Source: Babylonia areolata
Lineage: Eukaryota > Mollusca > Gastropoda > Neogastropoda > Buccinidae
Assembly (NCBI RefSeq): GCF_041734735.1
Contig: NC_134883.1
Coordinates: 19,701,247 to 19,765,246 of the forward strand
DNA length: 64,000 nt
Direction: 5' to 3'
Shown: in pieces, positions 32,700 to 46,400 of the stretch
Numbering within the stretch: the stretch's first letter is position 1
How the letters are laid out: each line of letters starts with the position of its first letter
The notes under the pieces: model-generated
What the model was told of the DNA's origin: nothing
Seen by the model: the letters and a program-made list of their open reading frames with translations, nothing else
The model's database searches: none
Translations under genes and position numbers: made by a program

Positions 32700-33475
32700 T
32701 GACGATGATGTTCACAGCCCTTCTGGTGGCCATGTGTCATGTTGGCATTCACAGCCCTTCTGGTGGCCATGTGTCATGATGTTGACATTCACAGCCCTTC
32801 TGATGTCTGATGGCCATGTGTCATGTTGACATTCACAGCCCTTCTGATGGCCATGTGTCATGATGTTGACATTCACAGCCCTTCTGATGTCTGATGGCCA
32901 TGTGTCATGTTGACATTCACAGCCCTACTGATGGCCATTTGTCATGATGTTGACATTCACATCCCTTCTGATGGCCATGTGTCATGATGTTGACATTCAC
33001 AGCCCTTCTGGTGGCCATGTGTCATGTTGACACTCACAGGCCTTCTGATGGCCATGTGTCATGATGTTGACATTCACAGCCCTTGTGATGTCTGATGGCT
33101 ATGTGTCATCATTTTGACATTCACAGCCCTTCTGATGTCTGATGGCTATGCGTCATGTTGACATTCACAGCCCTTCTGATGGCCATGTGTCATAATGTTG
33201 ACATTCACAGCCCTTGTGATGTCTGATGGCCATGTGTCATCATTTTGACATTCACAGCCCTTCTGATGTCTGATGGCTATGCGTAATGTTGACATTGACA
33301 GTCCTTCTGATGTCTGATGACCATGTGTCATGTTGACATTCACAGCCCGTCTGATGGCCATGTGTCATGATGTTGACATTCACAGCCCGTCTGATGGCCA
33401 TGTGTCATGTTGACATTCACAGCCCGTCTGATGGCCATGTGTCATGATGTTGACATTCACAGCCCTTCTGATATC
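32700..33475. repeat. Minisatellite with gttgacattcacagccctt
   Basis: About 18 units of 37-48 bp containing ttctgatggccatgtgtcat, with variable gatgtctgatgg inserts. Confidence 0.9.
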
Positions 33476-33479
33476 TGTT

Positions 33480-33900
33480 CTTTCTCAGGAGGTCAAGTGG
33501 AACTCGTGTTGTTTGGGACAGTGGATCTTTTCTTCTTTTGATGTATACTGTTTTCATGGTATTGCTTTAAATATCTGGATTTTGTATCGTGTTCTTTCAC
33601 TTTATGGTATTGCTTTTAAGTATCTGGATTTTGTATCATGTTCTTTCACTTTATGGTATTGCTTTTAGTATCTGGATTTAGTATCATGTATTTTCATGTT
33701 TTGTTTGCCAAACTTAAGTTTGAAGTAAATTTTATTATGTGTAGTTTTTGTTTGTAAAAATTCATGTGGTGGAAATTTTATTAGTATACATATTGTAGAG
33801 GTGTTTGGTATTCAGTGATAAGTATATTAGGGTTTGTGTTTTTATCCCACGATGTAAACATTTGTCTTTAGAATAAGAGATACATGTAATTTAGCAGGAG
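33480..33900. other. AT-rich spacer with small triplication
   Basis: Three copies of about 48 bp (ttcactttatggtattgctt and neighbours) at 33550-33690. Otherwise nothing. Confidence 0.5.
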
Positions 33901-34190
33901 AAAAGACCTTTAAAATCAGAGATACAGTGAAAAAACCTTAAAAATCAGAGATGCATGTAACTGAGCAGGTGAAAAGACCATTAAAAATAGGGTTACTTAT
34001 AATTGAGCAGGTGAAAAGACCTTTAAAATCAGAGGTACATGTAATTGAGCAGGTGAAAAGACCATTAAAATCAGAGGTACATGTAAGTGAGCATGCAAAA
34101 AGACTTTTAAAATTAGATACATGTTATTCAACATGTGAAAAGACCATTAAAATTAGAGGTACATGTAATTGAGCTGGTGAAAAGACTGGT
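33900..34190. repeat. Minisatellite with gagcaggtgaaaagacc
   Basis: About seven diverged copies of a unit near 38-40 bp (acatgtaattgagcaggtga, aaagaccattaaaatcagag). Confidence 0.85.
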
Positions 34191-34209
34191 AGGAAGGGTG
34201 GCTTTATCA

Positions 34210-34865
34210 GTATGACGTCACAACACTAAAGTCACCCTGTCAGGCCCCATGAATGATGTCACAGCACTAAAATCACCCTGTCAGGCCCCATGAATGACAT
34301 CACAACACTGAAGTCACCCTGTCAGGCCCCATGAATGACGTCACAGCACTAAAGTCACCCTGTCAGGCCCCATGAATGACATCACAACACTAAAGTCACC
34401 CTGTCAGGCCCCATGAATGATGTCACAGCACTAAAGTCACCCTGTCAGGCCCCATGAATGACGTCACAACACTAAAGTCACCCTGTCACGCCCCTTGAAT
34501 GACATCACAACACTAAAGTCACCCTGTCAGGCCCCATGAATGACATCACAGCACTAAAGTCACCCTGTCAGGCCCCATGAATGACGTCACAACACTAAAG
34601 TCACCCTGTCAGGCCCCATGAATGACATCATAACACTAAAGTCACCCTGTCAGGCCCCATGAATGATATCACAACACTAAAGTCACCCTGTCAGGCCCCA
34701 TGAATGATGTCACAACACTAAAGTCACCCTGTCAGGCCCCATGAATGATATCACAACACTAAAGTCACCCTGTCAGGCCCCATGAATGATATCACAACAC
34801 TAAAGTCACCCTGTCAGTCCCCATGAATGATGTCACAACACTAAAGTCACCCTGTTGTGCCCCAT
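34210..34865. repeat. 41-bp minisatellite with TGACGTCA-like sites
   Basis: About 16 copies of a 41-bp unit with cactaaagtcaccctgtcag, gccccatgaatga and a variable tgtcacaaca. In several copies the variable site reads tgacgtcac, a CRE-like half. The rest read tgatgtcac or tgacatcac. Confidence 0.9.
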
Positions 34866-34869
34866 GAAT

Positions 34870-37055
34870 TAACTGTGAACAAAACACATTTCTGCCCTAG
34901 ATCAAGTGTACAATAGACAAGATCAAGCAAGTCTGGATTTCACTGCCAGCTGGTGATGTTAATCAAAAGACAAACAACATGAATGGCTTGACTATCATAT
35001 TGCGTTGTTATTGTTTCTTTTATTCATTTTGTTTGAAACGCTGATTACATTCAGTTTGTTGTTGTATATGCTTGTTTTGTATTTTTGGTTGTGTATTTTA
35101 CATTTCTATATGCATCAGTCTGAACTTTGATTATGAAATTTATCAGTTAGTCAACTTGTTTCTTGAATTTGAATAGTGGTTTATGCATGAATCTTCATTT
35201 ACTTATCACCGCTGTTGAAGTGAAAAACGTGTTTTTCTGTCGATGTTTCTGGCCATGTCCTTACTTTGTGAAGTGAAGTATGTGTCAGTGTTGGTGTGTT
35301 GCTGTGTCCCCAGCCTGCAGTATTAGGATTGGATGATGAAGGCCATGGCGGTATTGTAGTGCTAAACCCAGTCTGCTGTTTGTCACCAGGACTCCACACA
35401 GCCAGCTGGTCTCAGTCTGCCCTCCGTGTGTAATGAATGGCATGCATTGATCTGCGAATGTAGTGATATGAACAAGCATCAATCTTTTGAATTTATGTAG
35501 TGATAAGTGTAATGAACAGCATGCGTTCATGTGGTGATATAGTGATAAGTATGTGAATAGCATAGTATGTGAATAGCATGCATTTATGTTGAATTGATGT
35601 AGTGATGAGGATATGAACAGCATGCATTGCTCTGAGAAATTGATGTATTTATAAGTATAATGAACAGCATGCATTCATGTGTTCATGAAGTGATACTTAC
35701 AAGAACAGCATGCATTGATCTGTTGAATTGATGTAGTGATAAGTGGCAAGGGTGCTACATGGCTTCACAGTATAGTAGTACATATTAATTTGTTTTGGTT
35801 TGCTCATTTTGAAGCAAGTTGCTGATTGCCCCAATCACCAGACATATCAAATCCTGCATGGACACTGCAGTTTTATATCACTTTATTACAGTTCTCCCAG
35901 CCCAGCTTTCACTGTCAGCCTGATAGAAAATGGTATTTGACTGTCACATGACAATGATATTGGAAACAGTAATGTTACTAATGATTACGTGGTCCACAAT
36001 CATTGTTTTTTTTCTGCATGTGCACATGAAAAATGACCATTCTGTGGTGATGTTGATGACAGTGACAAGTGGTGTGGTGTTATTGAATAGGGTGGATTGG
36101 CTGAGTGATCAATTATACAATACCATGCCATGCCAGGATTGTAGACATGTCATGTGCACATGACAGGAATACATGCAGCCTCCTGGAAATTATGTGCTAG
36201 AAATTTCCTCTTTTCTATTGCTCTCTTTTCTGCTTTTTTCTTCCTTCACTGTTGTCTCCTCTGTCTGCCTTCCCAGTCCATTTCCCTGTTCTTTTTTTCA
36301 AGGAAGCCTTGACACAGTTTTCTCTTTTCCGCACTATCTGGGCTGTTCTGCTCTGGCGATTAAGTAGTGAAATTGTAAACACTGGGATGGGCACTAGCTG
36401 CCATTCTGCAGTGTTATTTGCCTGTATGGTCCTTGTATTTTTTGTTTGGCTTAAAGTAAATTTTTTTCCTCTTTTATGATTTTCAAAATTTGGGGATGAT
36501 AAGTAAAGGGGAAGGGCTGACTTACTCAGCATTGCCTAATCTTATTTGCTTTAAGGAGCTAAATGGTTCGGATAATGTGTCATAAATGGTGTTTTGTAGG
36601 TTTATCGTAATGGGTTTTTTTGGGTGTGTATGTGACAGTTTTGTGTTTGACAGTTTTGTGTTGAACATTTGTTAGTTGGGCATCCCGATATGGCCCTATG
36701 CGGCCTGCTGGACTATGAGCAACAGTAAATAAATAATAATGTGACCTTGAAGATGATTAATACCAAGCAGGGATGGTAGACAGGTCATGTGCACATTACA
36801 GGTAGATATGTGACCTTGAAGACAAGGACCTTGTACTCACTGCTGGTCCTTCAGACACACACACACATAGAAGTGCATTACTTGATGCAGGGTTTACATA
36901 CCTTTTGTTTAATGCTTGTCATTTATTTGCAATATGAATTTTTATTGAATTATTGACATAAATCATACATAATCTGTATGCATCCCAACCGTGTATTTTG
37001 AATTGATCAGGAGAGTTGTTGATAACACAAACTTGTTGGATCAAAGTTGGTGAAA
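34870..37055. other. Long intergenic spacer
   Basis: No exon recognised on either strand. Weak imperfect repeats (gaacagcatgcatt, gtagtgataagt) occur at 35450-35740. A block ending cggcctgctggactatgagc, then an AATAAA-rich tail at 36660-36740, looks like the 3' end of a LINE or SINE. Confidence 0.45.
36660..36740 (+). mobile_element. Possible retroposon 3' end
   Basis: The block ggccctatgcggcctgctgg, then actatgagcaacagtaaata, resembles the 3' tail of many invertebrate non-LTR elements. Only the tail is visible. Confidence 0.3.
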
Positions 37056-37059
37056 GGGG

Positions 37060-37800
37060 GACTGTCAGCACATGGGCTTAGTGTGACTCCCTGTTGACAC
37101 TGACATAGACTGTCAAGTTCAGTGTGGCTCCCTGTTAACACTGATATAGACTGCCAGGTTCAGTGTGGCTCCCTGTTGACACTGCCAGCTTCAGTGTGGC
37201 TCCCTGTTAACACTGATATAGAGACTGACTGCCAGGTTCAGTGTGGCCCCCTGTTAACACTGATATAGAGACTGACTACCAGGTTCAGTGTGGCTCCCTG
37301 TTAACACTGTCAGGTACAGTGTGGCTCCCTGTTAACACTGACGTAGAGACTGACTGCCAGGTTCAGTGTGGCTCCCTGTTAACACTGACATAGAGACCAA
37401 CTGTCTGGTTCAGTGTGGCTCCCTGTTAACACTGATATAGAGACTGACTACCAGGTTCAGTGTGGCTCCCTGTTGACACTGACATAGAGACTGACTGCCA
37501 GGTTCAGTGTGGCCCCCTGTTAACACTGATATAGAGACTGACTACCAGGTTCAGTGTGGCTCCCTGTTAACACTGACATAGAGACTGACTGCCAGGTTCA
37601 GTGTGGCTCCCTGTTGACACTGATATAGAGACTGACTGCCAGGTTCAGTGTGGCTCCCTGTTGACACTGTCAGGTTCAGTGTGGCTCCCTGTTAACACTG
37701 ACATAGAGACCAACTGTCTGGTTCAGTGTGGCTCCCTGTTGACACTGACTGTCAAGTTCAGTGTGGCTCCCTGTTAACACTGACATTGACTGTCAAGTTC
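37060..37800. repeat. 47-bp minisatellite with gttcagtgtggctccctgtt
   Basis: About 16 units of 30-47 bp, with the long form adding acatagagactgactgccag. Confidence 0.9.
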
Positions 37801-38040
37801 AGTGTGGACACCCACAGATAGGACACCTACAGCACACAGTAACATCCACACACAGGACACCCATATTACACAGTGACATTCACACACAGGACACCTACAG
37901 CACACAGTGACTTCCACACACAGGACACCTATATTACACAGTGACACCCACAGACAGGACACCTACAGCACAGTGACATCCACACACAGGACACCATATT
38001 ACACAGTGACACCCTTACACCCCACAGTGACACCCAGCCA
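37800..38040. repeat. Minisatellite with ccacacacaggacacc
   Basis: About seven units near 33 bp built from acagtgacatccacacacag and gacacctacagca. It abuts the previous array directly. Confidence 0.85.
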
Positions 38041-38264
38041 CTGACATGTCTACACCAACGTCAGACCCAGGCCCTTCATGCAGCATGTTTCTGTGCACCG
38101 ACATGTTGCCAAAGTGTCCTCTACAGCAGTTTGTGCACCCCTCACTTTGTCAAGAGCCAAAGACCCATCACTCATACAGCCCATCAGCACAACATGGACA
38201 GGACTGACCAACACAATGACCATTCTGCAGTGAAGCTGACAGTTCCAACAGCAGACACCAAAGA

Positions 38265-38535
38265 TTATGACCAAGGTTCTGCCTCACAGCCTGTGTCATG
38301 ACCAAGGTTCTGGCTCGCAGCCTGTGTCATGACCAAGGTTCTGGCTCGCAGCCAGTGTCATGACCAAGGTTCTGCCTCACAGCCAGTGTCAGGACCAAGG
38401 TTCTGCCTCACAGCCTGTGTCAGGACCAAGGTTCTGGCTCGCAGCCAGTGTCAGGACCAAGGTTCTGCCTCACAGCCTGTGTCAGGACCAAGGTTCTGCC
38501 TCACAGCCTGTGTCAGGACCAAGGTTCTGACTCGG
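38265..38535. repeat. 31-bp minisatellite with gaccaaggttctgcctcaca
   Basis: About nine copies of a unit near 31 bp. Confidence 0.9.
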
Positions 38536-38539
38536 CCTG

Positions 38540-39120
38540 TGTGGCAAAGGGGAGGGAGTGTTTTCACAGCAACCACAAAAACATTCAACAAAAGCCACCA
38601 GATTCAATACTGCTATTTCTCATCATTCTTTCTCCTACACACAATTTTAATCTCTTTGTGTGTGTGTGTGTGTAAAAGTCTGAAGATATCTTAAAACACT
38701 GAACAAGTTCATGACATGTGCACTGCACACAGAAATTTCACATTGAATGTCAGTTCTATAATGAGACACCTTTCTTCACGGGACTGTGTGCGTGTGTGTG
38801 CAAAGCATACTGCTCTGACATGAGCACAAAGGATGTTCCCACACACTTCCAAAATGCTAACATACAGCTCACAATACAACAATGCACTGATCCCACCACG
38901 CTTTCAACATTCACCAGCCATGAATGGCTTCAAATTGGGTTCCATATGCACCAAGTGAAGAACACAGACCCCAGTCTGGAAATAATTGTGAATGAAACAT
39001 TGCCAGCAGCTGTCAACACATGATAACCATGTCTGGGTGTCACTTCATCATCACAGTATCTGAGGTGGGTATATACTGTTGATGATTTTAAACTGAGCTT
39101 TCTCCTCGGTCTGGTGACAC
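38540..39120. other. Unique spacer beyond UBA3 3' end
   Basis: A 101-codon + strand frame (38718-39023) shows no recognisable domain and may lie in UBA3 3' untranslated sequence on the other strand. Confidence 0.4.
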
Positions 39121-39124
39121 AGGT

Positions 39125-40500
39125 GAAACCTGGACAGCAGACCTAACTAGTGCTGCTCTCCACTGGGAGGTGGGGGGGTACATAGGACAGCAGATCTAAC
39201 TGGTACAGCTTTCCAGTTGGGGGGTACATAGGACAACAGACCTAACTGGTACTGCTCACTGGAAGGGGGGGGGGGGTACATAAGACAACAGACCTAACTG
39301 GTACTGCTCTCCACTGGGAGGTGGGGGGGTGGTGGACAGCAGACCTAACTGGTACTGCTCTCCACTGGAAGGTGGGGGGGGGGCTACATAGGACAACAGA
39401 CCTAACTGGTACTGCTCTCCACTGGAAGGTGGGGGGGGGGGGGGGCTACATAGGACAACAGACCTAACTGGTACTGCTCTCCACTGGAAGGTGGGGGGGC
39501 CTACATAGGACAACAGACCTAACTGGTACTGCTCTCCACTGGAAGGTGGGGGGGGGGGCTACATAGGACAACAGACCTAACTAGTACTGCTTTCCACTGG
39601 GAGGTGGGGGGGGGGTACATAGGACAGCAGACCTAAGTAGTGCTGCTCTCCACTAGGAGGTGAGGTGGCGGGTACATAGGACAGAAGACCTAACTGGTAC
39701 TGCTCTCCACTGGGGGTGGGGGGGTGGTGGACAGCAGATCTAACTAGTACTGCTCTCCACTGGGGGTGGGGGTACATAGGACAACAGACCTAACTGGTAC
39801 TGCTCACTGGAAGGTGGGCAGGGGGGGGGGGGGGTTACATAGGACAACAGACCTAACTGGTACTGCTCTCCACTGGGAGGTCAGGGTGGTGGACAGCAAA
39901 TCTAACTGGTACTGCTCTCCACTGGGGGTGGGGGTACATAGGACAACAGACCTAACTGGTACTGCTCACTGGAAGGTGGGCGGGGGGGTACATAGGACAA
40001 CAGACCTAACTGGTACTGCTCTCCACTGGGAGGTGGGGGACAGCAGATCTAACTGGTACTGCTCTCCACTGGGTGTGGGGGCTACATAGGACAACAGACC
40101 AAACTAGTGCTGCTCTCCACTGGGAGGTTGGGTGGAGGGGAGACTACATAGGACAACAGACCTAACTAGTGCTGCTCTCCACTGGGAGGTGGGGGGATAC
40201 ATAGGGTGGGTATATAGGACAACAGACCTAACTGGTACTGCTCTGCACTGGGAGGTTGGCAAGAGGGGTGGGGGGGTACATAGGACAGCAGACCTAACTG
40301 GTACTGCTCTCCAATGGGTGGATGGGGTGGCGGGTACATAGGACAGCAGAACTGGTACTGTTCTCCACTGGGGGGGGGGGGGGTGGTACAAAAGGACAGC
40401 AGACCTAACTAGTACTGCTCTCCACTGGGAGGTTGGCGAGAGGGGTGAGGGGGTACACAGGACAGCAGAGGGGGGTGGTACTGTTCTCTACTGGGAGAGG
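39125..40500. repeat. G-rich minisatellite beyond UBA3 stop
   Basis: About 24 units of 45-60 bp containing cagacctaactggtactgct and ctccactgggaggt followed by long G runs. Runs of 8 to 15 G make this a candidate for G-quadruplex formation. On the UBA3 strand they are C runs. Confidence 0.9.
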
Positions 40501-40606
40501 GGGGGTGGGATTGTTCTCCACTGGCAGAGGGATTGAGGGGAAGCCCCTGAAGGCTGTGCTGGCTCCTGACCCCCACATCCAACCAGTCCTGGGAGGACCT
40601 GAGGTG

Positions 40607-40737
40607 TCAGTTGGCAGCATTGACCTGGCCATCTGTCCCTATGTCCATGTCGGTGGTGAGGGTGAGGGTGAAGGTGAGGGAGATGGGAGTGGTCACATCA
40701 GCCACGTACAGCTCCTGGCCGGTCCTCAGCCCCAGCT
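40607..40737 (-). CDS. UBA3: UBA3 last exon, ubiquitin-fold end
   Basis: Two bases, 42 codons and TGA. Encodes [18 protein letters not shown] with its first codon split, matching human [20 protein letters not shown], then a lineage-specific tail [16 protein letters not shown]. Confidence 0.95.
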
Positions 40738-43457
40738 CTGAAACATGTCAACAAGCTGTCAACACATCACAATGTTGACACCTTCACAACATCAACACTA
40801 TCCATCACAAGGGGAAAACACGTCACATCACAATGGTAACATCACCCCGTCAAAACGGGAACACCATCCATCACAAGGAACACCATCTGTCACCAACAGA
40901 AACACCATCCATCACAACGAACACCATCTGTCACCAACAGAAACACCATCCATCACAACAAACACCATCTGTCACCAACAGGAACACCATCCATCACAAT
41001 GAACACCATGTCACCAACAGGAACACCATCCATCACAACGAACACCATGTCACCAACAGGAACACCATCCATCACAACGAACACCATGTCACCAACAGGA
41101 ACACCATCCATCACAACGAACACCATGTCACCAACAGGAACACCATCCATCACAACAAACACCATGTGACCAACAGGAACACCATCCATCACAACGAACA
41201 CCATGTGACCAACAGGAACACCATCCATCACAACGAACACCATGTCACCAACACGAACACCATCCATCACAACAAACACCATGTGACCAACAGGAACACC
41301 ATCCATCACAACGAACACCATCTGTCACCAACAGGAACACCATCCATCACAAGGAACACCATGTCACCAACAGGAACACCATCCATCACAACGAACACCA
41401 TCTGTCACCAACAGGAACACCATCCATCACAACAAACACCATGTCACCAACACGAACACCATCCATCACAACGAACACCATCTGTCACCAACAGAAACAC
41501 CATCCATCACAACGAACACCATGTCACCAACAGGAACACCATCCATCACAACGAACACCATGTCACCAACAGGAACACCATCCATCACAATGAATACCAT
41601 GTCACCAACAGAAACACCATCCATCACAACAAACACCATCTGTCACCAACAGGAACACCATCCATCATCACAACAGGAACACCATCCATCATAATACACC
41701 ACAGGGACGACACCCTTTACACAATGTTTGCCACTAACTTCTACAAGACAAAAGGCTATCAGAAAAATCATATCCATATTTCAGTGTTTGAATATAAAGT
41801 GTTTTGAGGGTTAAACTGGTCAGCTTGAACAGTTACCAAACAAAGCAAAAAAACAGGTTTGTTTGGACAGTGAGCAAAAAAAAGTTCCTGACTTACAAAA
41901 AGCATGCTCCATAAGAACTGGCACCTACATTCACCTGAGCCAGTCAGTCTGCAGTGAAATGCCGTTGAAAATCTGGTGGACTACTCTGTCCAATGAACTG
42001 TTCGCTATAAATCAAATTGCCACTTTGGCTTGGTCAACTACTGACACTAGACTACAACACCATGTTGCTCGAACACATCGTTTACAACTGCCATCATCAG
42101 TTGCTATGTCTCCATGGTTCTCTCCCTTAGTTCACCACTTCCAGCATATACTTCTGGTATCATCATCGTAGTCGATGGTCGACGATAACTAACAGCCATC
42201 ATCACCACTACCACACTCTCCATCATGCCCACAATCATCCAGCTCCATGTCATCTAGATCTGGTTATCATCCACTATGTCAGTGCTCAAAATTCAGACCT
42301 CTATCTGTCTTTGGGGTTTCGTGACTTTTGGGGGTTGAATTTGGTGACAGTGTGGAATGTCATAATGGATGATAACCAGATTGTGTTATGATTTGGTCAC
42401 AGTGTGGAATGTCATAATGGATGATGGATGATAACCAGATCATGTTATGATTTGGTCACAGTGTGGAATGTCATAATGGATGATAACCAGATTGTGTTAT
42501 GATTTGGTCACAGTGTGGAATGTCATAATGGATGATGGATGATAACCAGATCATGTTATGATTTGGTCACAGTGTGGAATGTCATAATGGATGATAACCA
42601 GATCATGTTATGATTTGGTGACAGTGTGGAATGTCATAATGGATGATAACCAGATCGTGTTATGATTTGGTCACAGTGTGGAATGTCATAATGGATGATG
42701 GATGATAACCAGATCGTGTTATGATTTGGTCACAGTGTGGAATGTCATAATGGATGATGGATGATAACCAGATCGTGTTATGATTTGGTCAGTGTGGAAT
42801 GTCATAATGGATGATAACCAGATCATGTTATGATTTGGTCACAGTGTGGAATGTCATAATGGATGATGGATGATAACCAGATCGTGTTATGATTTGGTCA
42901 GTATGGAATGTCATAATGGATGATAACCAGATCATATCACTAGTTTTCGGTTGCCATCTTATCTTCCGTAAAATCGGCGACTGCTACAAAGTTCATTACT
43001 TTCATCTTTACAGAAAACTGTTGCCCATTTCTGGTACACTCAAAATGAGGCTTGTCGAATATTCTGTGCTACAGTTCAATATCAGAATGCCTCCACTATT
43101 GTGGCTTGACGCTCCAAAATGCAAACAAGACGAAAAGGCTGATTCTGAATCAGCCGACGTCGATCAGCCAGTTTTGGGAACGAAAAGCCGCACTCATCAA
43201 CGTTCATGTGAGTAAGAAATTAAATGGCTGCATTATGACCAAGACGCACATGCAGTGAAGTGCAAGACTGATGTGAAATTTGCAGCCAGGTCATCGTGCA
43301 ACTCTCCAGAAATAAATGCATTTGTGACAGAATCGACAAACTTTCAAAAATCATCCTTGTGTGGCTTTTCCTTTTCAGTGGTTCGCTCCTCTCAGTCAGT
43401 CACTGTGTGTGTATCTGTGCGTGTGTGAGGAGGGGTGGGAGAGATGAGTGGGGTGTT

Positions 43458-43489
<32 letters not shown>

Positions 43490-46400
43490 CATGTGTATCT
43501 CTCTTTTTTCTCTGTGTGTGTGCATGTATATCTCTCTCTAAGAGATTGTTTGTGAGTGAGTGTGTGCGAATGCGTCTGTTTCACTCATTCAGTGTGTTAG
43601 TGTGTGAGTGTGAACTGATTGAAAGGCAGTGTGTGATGTGTTTGGATGAAAGAATGGTTTCTTGACCTGTGACTGGACTCGCTAGAACCACGTGAGGACT
43701 CCCTAAAATGCCTGAGTGGGAGTCCTGTGGACTCTCAAAACAAATCAGATGTAGGAAGCCCTGAATACACTACTAGAGAGAGAGAGAAATGTGTTGTGAT
43801 AAAAAGTACAGGAAGTGTACAGGAAGTGCTGAAGTGGTCCTCACCTTTCAGGGTTTTCTTCAGGTTCTCCCTGGTTCGTTCCTCAATGGACTTGACACTG
43901 GCCATGTACAGAGTTCTGTTCTTGCCGTCAACGCAGGTGGTGACACCTGGAGACTTCATCTGACTGCAACACACAACACGTCATGTGACTGTAACACACA
44001 ACACATCATTTGACTGCAACACACATGTGACTGCAACACACATCATCTGACTGCAACACACAACACATCATCTGACTGCAACACACATCATGTGACTGCA
44101 ACACACAACACATCATCTGACTGCAACACACAACATGTCATCTGACTGCAACACACATCATCTGACTGCAACACACAACACATCATCTGACTGCAACACA
44201 CATCATCTGACTGCAACACACATCTGACTGAAACACACAACACATCATCTGACTGAAACACACAACACATCATCTGACTGCAACACACATGTGACTGCAA
44301 CACACAACACATCATCTGACTGCAACACGCAACACATCATGTGACTGCAACACACATCATCTGACTGCAACACACAACACATCATCTGACTGCAACACAC
44401 AACACATATCACCTGACTGCAACACACATCATCTGATTGCAACACACAACACATCATCTGATTGCAACACACAACACATCATGTGACTGCAACACACAAC
44501 ACATCATCTGACTGCAACACAACACATATCTGACTGCAACACACATCATGTGACTGCAACACACATCATCTGATTGCAACACACATCATCTGACTGCAAA
44601 ACATAAAACATCATATGGCTGCAACACACAACACACATTTGACTACAACACACATCTTCACAGACTGCAACACATCATCTGACAGCAACACACATCACCC
44701 AGCTGCAACACACATCTACACTGACTGCAGCACATGTGCCACATCATCTGACTGCAACACACATCATCTGACTGCAATACATAACACATCTTCACTGAAT
44801 GCAACACACATCTTCACAGACTGTAACGCAAAACACACATCTACACTGACCGCAACACACATCATCTGTCTGTCTGACGGTCATCTGACTGCAACACACA
44901 AAACACATCATCATCTGACTGCAACACACATCATCATCCGACTGCAACACACAATACATCATGTGACTGAAACACACAACATGTGACTGCAAAACACAAC
45001 ACACATCATGTGATTGCAATACACATCATCATCAGACTGCAACACACATCATCATCTGACTGCAACACAGTTACTGAATGAAAGGGGCGGATTTAAGTGA
45101 TGCTGGGTGAATGTACTCACTAAGTGATGCAATGTGTGTGAAAAGGGTGGATGTACTCACTGATGCTGTGTGAAAGGGGTGGATGTACTCACTGATGCTG
45201 TGTGAATGGGGTGGACGCACTCACTGATGCTGTGTGAATGGGGTGGACGCACTCACTGATGCTGTGTGGATGTACTCACTGATGCTGTGTGAAAGGGGTG
45301 GATGTACTCACTGATGCTGTGTAAATGGGGTGGACGCACTCACTGATGCTGTGTGAATGGGGTGGACGTGCTCACTGATGCTGTGTGAAAGGGGTAGATG
45401 TACTCACTAATGCTGTGTGAATGGGGTGGATGTACTCACTATCTGATGCTGTGTGAAAATGGTGGATGCATTCATTAAGTGAGGCTGGGTATGTAAAAGA
45501 GGTGGATGTATTCACTATGTTATGCTGGGTATGTTAAAGGGGTGGATATACTCACTAAGTGAGGCTGTGTATGCTAAAGGGGTGGGTGTACTCACTAAGT
45601 GATGCTGGGTATATTAAAGGTTAGGATGTACTCACTAAGTGAGGCTGGGTATGTAAAAGGGGTGGATGTACTCACTAAGTGAGGCTTGGTATGTTAAAGG
45701 GGTAAATGTACTCACTATGTGAGGCTGTGATAAATGGGTGGATGTACAGGGATGGCTGTTGTAAGTGATGCTGGGTATATTAAAGGGGTGGATGTACTCA
45801 GTGAGACTGGGTATGTTAAAGGGGTGAATGTACTCACCTAGTGATCCTGGGTATGTTAAAGAGGTGGATATACTAAGTGAGGCTGGGTATCTTAAAGGGG
45901 TGGATGTACTCACTATGTGAGGCTTGGTATGTTAAAGGGGTGGATGTACTCACTAAGTGAGGCTGAGATAAAGGGGTGGATGTACTAAGTGAGGCTTGGT
46001 ATGTTAAAGGGGTGGATGTACTCACTAAGTGAGGCTGTGATAAAGGGGTGGATGTACAGAGGTGGATGTAGTAAGTGAGGCTTGGTATGTTAAAGGGGTG
46101 GACATACTAAGTGAGACTGGGTATGTTAAAGGGGTGGAAGTACTCACTGAGGCTGGGTATGTAAAAGGGGTGGATGTACTAAGTGAGGCTAGGTATGTTA
46201 CAGGGGTGGATGTACTCACTAAGTGAGACTGGGTATTTAAACGTGGTGGATGTACTTAGTGAGGCTGGGTATGTTAAAGGGGTGGCTGTACTAAGTGAGG
46301 CTGGGTATGTAAAAAGGGTGGGTGTATTCACTATGTAAGGCTGGGTATGTTAATGGGGTGGATGTCCTAAGTGAGGCTGGGTATGTTAAAGGGGTGGATG

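Noticed and set aside
34210-34865. CRISPR-like regular repeats
   Set aside because: The spacing is regular, but there are no unique spacers between repeats and the DNA is animal nuclear. These are minisatellites.
40833-41807. 324-codon + strand frame rich in His and Asn
   Set aside because: It is a 41/44-bp array inside a UBA3 intron, on the opposite strand.
41863-42171. 102-codon + strand frame as a gene
   Set aside because: No domain, no splice context, and it lies in a UBA3 intron on the opposite strand.
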